Part shown: positions 57,680 to 64,000 of the stretch, one piece after another
How positions within the stretch are numbered: the first letter of the stretch is position 1
Layout of the letters: each line of letters starts with the position of its first letter
NCBI GenBank assembly: GCA_031769625.1
Contig: JAUIMM010000689.1
Location: 751,501-815,500, forward strand
DNA: 64,000 nucleotides
Reading direction: 5' to 3'
Source of the DNA: Taudactylus pleione
Taxonomy: Eukaryota > Chordata > Amphibia > Anura > Myobatrachidae
The notes under the pieces: model-generated
Seen by the model: only the letters and a program-made list of their open reading frames with translations
What the model was told of the DNA's origin: nothing
Databases searched by the model: none
Translations under genes and position numbers: made by a program

Positions 57680-58095
57680 ATAGGTTAATAGATGGTCGAC
57701 AGTCAATAGGTCGACAGGGACAATAGGTCAACCGGTACAAAAAGTCGACACACAATGTCGACATGGCTTTAGGTCGACAGGTAAAAATTTTGACATGTAC
57801 AAAAGTTCGACATGGGAATGGGTGGCATAAAAAATGGTCGACACATTATTTTTTAGGATTAGGCACTTACCGAAGGGCTAGGGTTAGGAACTTACCCAGA
57901 TGGTTGGTGTTAGGCATTAGGAGGGATGGTGTTAAGAGTTCAGCACCAAGGGAAGGGTTATGGTGAAGATTAGGGTTAGAAAAAAAAATAAACTAAAAAA
58001 AAAAAACATGTGGCAACCATTTCCGTGGTGACCATTCACATGTCGATCTTTTAACCCTATCAACCCTTTGTACCTGTCGACCTACAGTCAGGATT
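57680..58095. mobile_element. GTCGAC-studded repeat element
   Basis: TCGACA or GTCGAC-like words recur about every 13-20 bp at 57693-57845 (GGTCGACAGTCAATAGG, GGTCGACAGGGACAATAGG, GTCGACATGGCTTTAGG and so on). A TTAGG-type middle follows (57855-57985), then TGTCGACCTAC near the right end. No protein. Confidence 0.65.
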
Positions 58096-58274
58096 ATGGT
58101 CACTAAACTGCAGGATTCCTCTGATGGAGTTTTGCACTATATTAGACAGCTGCATGCACGTTGTCTGAATTATTCATAAATGTGGTTTTTTAATATTATT
58201 TGTAATTCCTTTGCAGAAATCTGTATATAATTAAAGATACCAAAAACAATTCCAAAACACACTGCATCTACATT

Positions 58275-59627
58275 CAGTCAGGTGCATAAATATTGGGACA
58301 TTGACAGAATTTTCATATTTTGGCCTCTATTCACCACCACAATGGCTTTGAAATGAAACAAACAAGATGTGCTTTAACTGCAGACTTTCAGATTTATTTT
58401 GAGGGTAATTACATCCAAATCAGGTGAACGGTGTAGGAATTACAACAGTTTCTATATGTGCCTCCTACTTTTTAAGGGGCCAAAAGTAAAGACCCCCATA
58501 CATCAGAGATTGATTGCCACAATCGTGCAATTTGCAATTGATTGTGTATAAAAATCTTTCCCTTTTTCAATCGATTGCAGATTGCAGAATTGCCACAATC
58601 GATTGAAAAAGGGAAAGATTTTTATACACAATCGATTGCAAATTGCACGATTGCTGCAATCAATCTCTGATGTATGGGGGCCTTAAAGGGACTATCAACT
58701 CAAAAGCTATTACATGGACAGGTGTGGGCTATTCCCTCGTTATTTCATTATCAATTAAGCAGGTAAAAGGTCTGGAGTTGATTCTAGGTGTGACATTTGC
58801 ATTTGTAATCAGTTGCTGTCGACTCTCAATATGAGATCCAAAGAGCTGTCACTATCAGTGAAGCAAGCCATCATTAGGCTGAAAAATCAAAACAAAACCA
58901 TCAGAGAGATAGCAAAAACATTAGGTTGGCCAAATCAACTGTTTGGAACATTCTTAAAAAGAAAGAACGCACCGGAGAGCTCAGCAACACCAAAAGAACC
59001 GGAAGACCACGGAAAACAAATGTGGTGGATGACAGAAGAATTATTTCCCTGGTGAAGAAAAACCCCTTCACAACAGTTGGCCAAATCAAGAACACTCTTC
59101 AGGAGGTAGGTGTATATGTGTCAAAGTCAACAATCAAGAGAAGACTTCACAAGAGTGAATATAGAGGGTTCACCACAAGATGTAAACCATTGGTGAGCCT
59201 CAAAAACAGGAAGACGAGATTAGAGTTTGCCAAACAACATCTAAAAAAGCCATTACAGTTCTGGAACAACATCCTATGGACAGATGAGACAAAGATCAAC
59301 TTGTACCAGAGTGATGGGAAGAGTATGGAGAAGGAAAGGAACTGCTCATGATCCAAAACATACCACCTCATCAGTGAAGCACGGTGGTGGTAGTGTCATG
59401 GCGTGGGCATGTATGGCTGCCAATGGAACTGGTTCCCTTGTATTTATTGATGATGTGACTGCTGACAAAAGCAGCAGAATGAATTCTGAAGTGTTTTGGG
59501 CAATATTATATGCTCATATTCAGTCAAATGCTGCAGAACTCATTGGACGGCGCTTCACAGTGCAGATGGACAATGACCAGAAGCATACTGCTTAAAGCAA
59601 CCAAAGAGTTTTTTAAGGCTAAAAAAT
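58275..59627 (+). mobile_element. Tc1/mariner element, truncated by DIRS insertion
   Basis: The left terminus is CAGTCAGGTGCATAAATATT. The transposase begins at 58831 (MRSKELSLSVKQAIIRLKNQ), with the Tc1 DNA-binding start, frameshifts near 58925 (AKSTVWNILKKKERTGEL, GRPRKTNVVDDRRI), includes NNILWTDETKINLYQSDGK (first Asp), shifts again near 59300 (KHGGGSVMAWACMAANGTG), and reaches VQMDNDQKHTA (second Asp) and a stop at 59595. The sequence ends at about 59627 where a DIRS terminus begins. A large palindrome is inserted at 58489-58684. Confidence 0.88.
58489..58684. mobile_element. Foldback element nested in Tc1, arms about 88 bp
   Basis: The left arm CCCCCATACATCAGAGATTG ... TTTCCCTTTTTCAATCGATTG is mirrored by the right arm with only a few mismatches. 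The loop is about 20 bp around CAGATTGCAGAATTGCC. The whole insert is inverted repeat. Confidence 0.9.
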
Positions 59628-60034
59628 ATGAGATATGGTAAGAACTTACCCTTGTTATCTCTATTTCTACGAAGTCCATAGGGTTCCACAGGATACCTTG
59701 GGGTATAGGTGTGACGTCAGTCGCAGGGCACCAAAGAGTTAAGCTTTCAGCCTCCCAGGATGCACTAGGTCCCCCTCCTATACCCCGCCCCCGAGCCAAG
59801 GCACCTCAGTTAGTTACCAAGCCATAGGCCGGAGGAGGAGAAGGAAGAGAGAGAACAAAGATCTGGACACATACAAGAATCACATTCTCACCAGAGGGAG
59901 ACGGAAAACCGGTGACCAGAGCAAAGCCCATCTGCAGCACAGGTGCGACAGGGCGGGAGTCCTGTGGAACCCTATGGACTTCGTAGAAATAGAGATAACA
60001 AGGGTAAGTTCTTACCATATCTCATATTTTCTAC
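59628..60034. repeat. DIRS terminal module with inverted repeats
   Basis: ATATGAGATATGGTAAGAAC ... TTCTACGAAGTCCATAGGGT at 59628-59697 is mirrored by 59966-60034 (ACCCTATGGACTTCGTAGAA ... GTTCTTACCATATCTCATAT). Each arm contains the self-complementary GGTAAGAACTTACC or its near equivalent. The segment between (59700-59965) repeats the TATACCCCGCCCC region seen in the other DIRS ends. Confidence 0.88.
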
Positions 60035-60091
60035 TTCAGGGTCCATAGGGTATCCACAGGATACCTTGGGGATGTCCCGAAGCAGTATCCT

Positions 60092-62953
60092 TTAAGGGTG
60101 GGGACGCTCCTGTGCAGAAAGGAGAATCCGCCGCCCGAAGGAAGCATCCTGAGAGGCGAAGGTGTCAAACCTGTAATACCTCACGAAGGTATGGACAGAA
60201 GACCACGTAGCAGCCTTGCAGATCTGAACTGCCGAGGCACCACGTCGAGCTGCCCACGAAGGACCCACAGACCTAGTGGAATGAGCCTTCAGAGAAGGAG
60301 GGACCGGTAGGCCTTCATGAAGATAAGCTTCAGAAATAGCCATACGGATCCAGGCTGCCAAAGTTTGCTTTGAAGCAGGCCAACCCTTTTTACGGAAGCC
60401 AAAGAGGACAAACAAAGCGTCCGACTTCCTAAACGAAGAAGTGCGGTCAACATAAGTCCTTAAGGCCCGCACAACATCCAAAGAGGCCTCACCCACGGAA
60501 AGACCCGGTGAGTTAAAGGCCGGAACAACTATTTCCTCGTTAATATGAAACTGGGAAACAACTTTGGGAAGAAACTCGGGCCGAGTGCGGAGCACTGCCC
60601 TGTTCCCATAAAAAACCAAGAAAGGGGGTCTACAAGAAAGAGCCCCTAACTCAGAAACACGTCTGGCCGAAGCAATGGCCAGAAGGAAAACAGTCTTAGC
60701 TGTTAGCCATTTAAGATCCACTGAGCCCAGTGGTTCAAACGGCGGTCCTTGGAGAGCCCTCAGGACCACAGCCAAATCCCAAGGCGCCACAGGTGGAACA
60801 AAGGGCGGCTGAATGCGGAGAACACCCTGCATAAAGGTGCGCACATCCGGGATTGTAGCAATCCTACGGTGAAACCAGACAGATAGGGCCGAAACCTGTA
60901 CCTTCAAAGAAGCAAGGCGAAGCCCATGATCTAGTCCCGCTTGCAGGAAGGCGAGAATCCGAGACAGACGAAACTCCCGCGGTGCATAACCTCTCGGTCG
61001 ACACCACTGGAAGAACGTATGCCACACGCGATGGTATATCCTCGCGGAAGACGGTTTCCGAGCTCGTAACATGGTACGCACCACAGAGCTGGAAAACCCC
61101 CGGGACCTCAGCATGGCCGTCTCAACAGCCACGCCGTCAAAGACAGCCGAGTTAGGTCCGGGTGAAGGCAAGGACCCTGAGACAGAAGGTCCGGTCGTAG
61201 CGGCAACCGCAGAGGAATGTCCACGGACAGACCCTGAAGGTCTGAGAACCAGTGCCGTCTGGGCCACGCGGGAGCTATCAACAGGAGCGTCCCTCCTTCC
61301 TGTTTGAATTTCCGGATTACCCGTGGAAGAAGGGAGACCGGAGGGAACAGGTATGCGAACCGGAACGTCCACCGGACGGACAGAGCATCCACCAGAGACG
61401 CCCCTTCGTCTCTTGTGCGAGACCCGTACACCGGCAACTTGTTGTTGTGCCGGGACGCCATGAGGTCGATTTCTGGAAGACCCCACCTGTCCACCAGTAG
61501 TTGAAAAACGTCCGGGTGCAGGGACCATTCCCCCGGATGAACGTCCTGGCGACTTAGAAAGTCCGCCTCCCAATTGAGCACTCCCGGGATGAAAACCGCT
61601 GATATGGCCGGAAGATTGCGCTCCGCCCAAACCAGGATCCGAGAGACCTCTACGAGAGCCGCCCGACTGCGAGTTCCTCCTTGCCTGTTTATGTAGGCCA
61701 CGGTGGTAGCGTTGTCCGACTGGACCTGCACCGGGCGACCCTGGAGAAACCGCTGTGCCTGCTGGAGAGCATTGAAGACCGCACGGAGTTCCAAGATATT
61801 TATTGGAAGCTCCGCTTCTGTCGGCGTCCACCTGCCCTGGAACAAGTGTGGACCCGAAACTGCTCCCCAGCCCCGAAGACTGGCGTCCGTTGTCAACAGG
61901 ACCCAATTTGGAACCCAGAACGGACGTCCCTTGTTGAGGTGGGTCGTCTGTAACCACCACGTAAGGGACAGGCGAACCTCCTGGGTGAGCACAATCGTCT
62001 GGGACTTCAGAGACTGAGTCAGCCCGTTCCACTTGGACAGGATCAGGTGCTGCAGAGGTCTGGAGTGAAACTGGGCGTATTCCACCATGTCGAACACCGA
62101 CACCATGGAGCCCAGTAACCTCATCGCCGAGTGTAAGGACACCCGGCGGCTGTGCAGACAACTGCGCACCCTTGACTGTAAAGCAGAGATCTTGTCCTCC
62201 GTCACGAAGATCCTTTGCTGTCCCGAGTCCAATAAGGCTCCAAGATGCAGAATCCTCCGAGACGGGATTAGAGTGGACTTCTGCCAGTTGATTAGCCAGC
62301 CGTGCCGTTGCAGCAGTGCAATGGTCAGGTCCAAGTGGCGTAACAGGAGCTCTGGAGATCCTGCCACCAATAACAGGTCGTCCAAATACGGCAACATGCG
62401 GACTCCCTGCAGCCGCAGAGAAGCCGCCATGACCGCCATCACCTTGGTGAAAACACGTGGTGCTGTTGCCAGGCCAAAAGATAACGCCCGAAACTGGAAG
62501 TGGTCGCTGCTGATTGCAAACCTGAGGAACTGTTGATGGCGCCAAAGAATAGGGACATGCAGGTAAGCGTCCTGTATGTCCAATGACACCAAGTAGTCCC
62601 CAGGTTCCAGCGCCAGAATGATGGACCGTAGGGTCTCCATCCGAAACTTCGGGACCCGCAAAGACTTGTTGAGTGCTTTGAGGTTGAGAATCGGACGATA
62701 TGACCCATTGGGTTTCTGTACCAAAAATAGATTTGAATAGAAACCCTGGCCCCTCTGGGAGAATGGAACCGCCACTATAACTCCAGCCTGGAGCATAGTG
62801 TGCAATACCTTCCGCAGCTCCGTAGCCTTGTTCCGGTCTGATGGGAGACCCGTGGTGAAGAAGCGAGCCGGGGGTCTGTGCCGGAAGGAGAGGGCGTATC
62901 CGTGGGAAACCACCTCCAGAACCCAAGTGTCTGTCGTAGTAGTCGACCAACAC
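60092..62953 (-). CDS. DIRS tyrosine recombinase (long open frame)
   Basis: The frame is open for about 953 codons, but the recognisable recombinase is only the last third (about residues 640-953, 61030-60092). Motifs are LAIASARRVSELGALS (first catalytic Arg), EEIVVPAFNSPG, KGWPASKQTLAAWIRM, AHSTRSVGPSWAARRG (His and second Arg near residues 891-894) and FVRYYRFDTF (tyrosine nucleophile at about 926-927). This family inserts the reverse-transcribed circular DNA by site-specific recombination. The upstream two thirds is Gly/Ser/Pro rich, shows no domain, and overlaps the RT/RNase H gene in another frame; the true start is therefore unknown. The decayed copy shares similarity in this frame just upstream of the domain. 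Confidence 0.85.
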   Translation of the reverse strand: MLVDYYDRHLGSGGGFPRIRPLLPAQTPGSLLHHGSPIRPEQGYGAAEGIAHYAPGWSYSGGSILPEGPGFLFKSIFGTETQWVISSDSQPQSTQQVFAGPEVSDGDPTVHHSGAGTWGLLGVIGHTGRLPACPYSLAPSTVPQVCNQQRPLPVSGVIFWPGNSTTCFHQGDGGHGGFSAAAGSPHVAVFGRPVIGGRISRAPVTPLGPDHCTAATARLANQLAEVHSNPVSEDSASWSLIGLGTAKDLRDGGQDLCFTVKGAQLSAQPPGVLTLGDEVTGLHGVGVRHGGIRPVSLQTSAAPDPVQVERADSVSEVPDDCAHPGGSPVPYVVVTDDPPQQGTSVLGSKLGPVDNGRQSSGLGSSFGSTLVPGQVDADRSGASNKYLGTPCGLQCSPAGTAVSPGSPGAGPVGQRYHRGLHKQARRNSQSGGSRRGLSDPGLGGAQSSGHISGFHPGSAQLGGGLSKSPGRSSGGMVPAPGRFSTTGGQVGSSRNRPHGVPAQQQVAGVRVSHKRRRGVSGGCSVRPVDVPVRIPVPSGLPSSTGNPEIQTGRRDAPVDSSRVAQTALVLRPSGSVRGHSSAVAATTGPSVSGSLPSPGPNSAVFDGVAVETAMLRSRGFSSSVVRTMLRARKPSSARIYHRVWHTFFQWCRPRGYAPREFRLSRILAFLQAGLDHGLRLASLKVQVSALSVWFHRRIATIPDVRTFMQGVLRIQPPFVPPVAPWDLAVVLRALQGPPFEPLGSVDLKWLTAKTVFLLAIASARRVSELGALSCRPPFLVFYGNRAVLRTRPEFLPKVVSQFHINEEIVVPAFNSPGLSVGEASLDVVRALRTYVDRTSSFRKSDALFVLFGFRKKGWPASKQTLAAWIRMAISEAYLHEGLPVPPSLKAHSTRSVGPSWAARRGASAVQICKAATWSSVHTFVRYYRFDTFASQDASFGRRILLSAQERPHP

Positions 62954-63234
62954 TGGGCGAACTGTAGCAGGCGGCCTCCCACCCTGGGATCCCCCAAAGG
63001 GAGGCCCGGACCGTCAGGCCGCAGGCTTGTCATCTGGCTTGGGGGCCGGACGTCTGGTACTCCATGCCTGTTTCCGGGGCTTGCCCGATTTCTTAGGGCC
63101 AGCCTGTCGAGGAAACGACTGTGGTTTGGGCCTGCCCTGGGCCCTAGATGACCGAAAGGACGATGGTCCCGAACCAGAAGGAGCAGCGGCCGACGGGAGA
63201 CAGGCAGATTTGGCTGCCGCCAGCGTGGCCACAA
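61108..63234 (-). CDS. DIRS reverse transcriptase/RNase H
   Basis: About 708 open codons. The first about 130 residues lie in a second frame over the end of gag and may not be translated as shown. RT landmarks are LVQKPNGSYRPILNLKALNK (about 171-190), DYLVSLDIQDAYLHVP (first Asp), LSFGLATAPRVFTKVMAVMA and LPYLDDLLLV (YLDD at about 283-286). RNase H landmarks are TTDASLRGWGAV (about 448-459), INILELRAVFNAL (Glu) and VQSDNATTVAYINRQGG (Asp about 507), then FIPGVLNWEADFLSRQ. All catalytic residues I can check are present. No methyltransferase domain, which some DIRS elements have, is visible. The enzyme copies element RNA into DNA. Confidence 0.93.
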   Translation of the reverse strand: MWPRWRQPNLPVSRRPLLLLVRDHRPFGHLGPRAGPNHSRFLDRLALRNRASPGNRHGVPDVRPPSQMTSLRPDGPGLPLGDPRVGGRLLQFAQCWSTTTTDTWVLEVVSHGYALSFRHRPPARFFTTGLPSDRNKATELRKVLHTMLQAGVIVAVPFSQRGQGFYSNLFLVQKPNGSYRPILNLKALNKSLRVPKFRMETLRSIILALEPGDYLVSLDIQDAYLHVPILWRHQQFLRFAISSDHFQFRALSFGLATAPRVFTKVMAVMAASLRLQGVRMLPYLDDLLLVAGSPELLLRHLDLTIALLQRHGWLINWQKSTLIPSRRILHLGALLDSGQQRIFVTEDKISALQSRVRSCLHSRRVSLHSAMRLLGSMVSVFDMVEYAQFHSRPLQHLILSKWNGLTQSLKSQTIVLTQEVRLSLTWWLQTTHLNKGRPFWVPNWVLLTTDASLRGWGAVSGPHLFQGRWTPTEAELPINILELRAVFNALQQAQRFLQGRPVQVQSDNATTVAYINRQGGTRSRAALVEVSRILVWAERNLPAISAVFIPGVLNWEADFLSRQDVHPGEWSLHPDVFQLLVDRWGLPEIDLMASRHNNKLPVYGSRTRDEGASLVDALSVRWTFRFAYLFPPVSLLPRVIRKFKQEGGTLLLIAPAWPRRHWFSDLQGLSVDIPLRLPLRPDLLSQGPCLHPDLTRLSLTAWLLRRPC

Positions 63235-64000
63235 TCTTATCCAGATCCGGACCGAAGAGAACTTCTCCGGTAAACGGCAACGCTTCCAGACCTTTCTTGG
63301 AATCTGCGTCCGCCTTCCAGGATCGCAGCCACAAGGTGCGACGAGCAGCTACCGCTGCTGAAGAAATTCTAGACACCAGAGTACTAATGTCTAGAGCCGC
63401 CTCGTTGATGTAGGTGGCCGAATCACGGAGATTGCCAATCAACTCCGCCTGATCGGCCGGACAGTCGGATTCAAAAGAAGCCTCTAATGAATCCGCCCAG
63501 CGCTCCATCGCTCTGGCAACCCAGCAAATGGCCATAGCCGGCCGTGCTGCCCCCCTTGCAAGGGAATAAGCGGACTTCAGGCAGATTTCTACCTTGCGGT
63601 CCGTAGCATCCTTAAGGGAGGACATGGATGGCATCGGCAATGTGGCACTACGGACAAGACGGGTCACGTGAGAATCCACCTGTGGAGGGGATTCCCACTT
63701 CGCAAAATAATTATCCGCGAACGGATAAGCCACCGCCAGGCGTCTCTGCGGCTGGTATCTTTTGCCAGGTTGTTTCCACGCCTCCTCTAAATGGTCCACC
63801 AACTGACCCGAAAGAGGAAAGACTGTGGCATCGCCCTTCACATCTTTGAAAAAGGCATACTTAGATTTAGCCGCTGGGGGAACTTCGTCCTCAATCACCA
63901 AGGCTGTGCGGACCGCCCGAATAAGTCCAGGAATATATACTTTGGACTTAGCATCAGCGTCCTTAGTATGGAGAGGTTCCTGATCGTAAGGATCTAGAAT
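63014..64000 (-). CDS. DIRS Gag-like protein, cut by the window edge
   Basis: The frame is open from the window end (LDPYDQEPLHTKDADAKSKV, VYIPGLIRAVRTALV at the edge) to a stop at 63014, at least 328 codons. Segments shared with the decayed copy are SATYINEAALDISTLVSRIS, RSWKADADSKKGLEALPF and LFGPDLDKIVATLAAAKSA. The C-terminus is basic and proline rich (GPKKSGKPRKQAWSTRRPAP), suited to RNA binding. The Gag of this class has no recognised fold from sequence, so the call rests on position before RT and on the basic tail. It overlaps the RT frame by up to about 220 bp. Confidence 0.8.
   Translation of the reverse strand: MLDPYDQEPLHTKDADAKSKVYIPGLIRAVRTALVIEDEVPPAAKSKYAFFKDVKGDATVFPLSGQLVDHLEEAWKQPGKRYQPQRRLAVAYPFADNYFAKWESPPQVDSHVTRLVRSATLPMPSMSSLKDATDRKVEICLKSAYSLARGAARPAMAICWVARAMERWADSLEASFESDCPADQAELIGNLRDSATYINEAALDISTLVSRISSAAVAARRTLWLRSWKADADSKKGLEALPFTGEVLFGPDLDKIVATLAAAKSACLPSAAAPSGSGPSSFRSSRAQGRPKPQSFPRQAGPKKSGKPRKQAWSTRRPAPKPDDKPAA

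Larger units (their letters stand above)
59628..64000 (-). mobile_element. DIRS-like tyrosine-recombinase retrotransposon, open copy (partial)
   Basis: Minus-strand order is gag, RT/RNase H, tyrosine recombinase, then the 3' terminal module. All visible frames are open, unlike the copy at 38847-44438. Vertebrate DIRS elements integrate through a tyrosine recombinase rather than an integrase and usually make no target duplication. The 5' part lies beyond the window. Confidence 0.93.

Noticed and set aside
60098..62536. Plus-strand open frames opposite the DIRS genes
   Set aside because: Antisense shadows of GC-rich coding sequence; no recognisable domain.

Overview
This is vertebrate nuclear DNA, most likely from an anuran amphibian with a large genome. 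The evidence is spliced exons of a vertebrate chromatin-gene family in long introns, plus a repeat load typical of frogs: DIRS tyrosine-recombinase retrotransposons, Tc1/mariner, hAT, L1/Tx1-like LINEs, Penelope-like elements and many short inverted-repeat elements. The species cannot be named from sequence alone. No bacterial gene, rRNA, tRNA or CRISPR array was seen.

Host gene. Four minus-strand exons (54427-54050, 53273-53010, 37146-36946, 2201-1795) join in one reading frame. All three internal junctions are phase 1 and have GT/AG borders. The encoded protein is acidic and serine-rich. Three motifs (GLGLLARFAAS, a GTEYEDTDS stretch and RRRSERIFLH) point to the TNRC18/BAHCC1 family. The visible introns are 776 bp, 15.9 kb and 34.7 kb, so almost everything else in the window is intron filled with transposons.

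Layout. 0-10 kb: a hairpin-chain inverted-repeat element, exon 4 of the visible set, a foldback element with a hammerhead-like core, and a remnant of a protein family best known to me from invertebrates. 10.8-19.4 kb: a long, decayed hAT element carrying L1, Tc1 and other insertions. 20-36 kb: nested inverted-repeat elements, three minisatellites and a Penelope-like fragment. 37-45 kb: exon, then Tc1 pieces and a decayed DIRS element in a mirror-image arrangement. 45-50 kb: nested inverted-repeat elements. 50-54.5 kb: fairly unique intron and two exons. 55-59.6 kb: L1 and Tc1 fragments. 59.6-64 kb: a DIRS element with open gag, RT/RNase H and tyrosine recombinase frames, cut by the window edge.

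Most notable signal. Three elements (718-1263, 41240-41743, 47578-48072) consist almost entirely of hairpins placed end to end. Stem changes between copies are compensated, so pairing is kept. All three have 3-bp target duplications, and two sit in hosts where removing the element restores a recognisable uninterrupted sequence.
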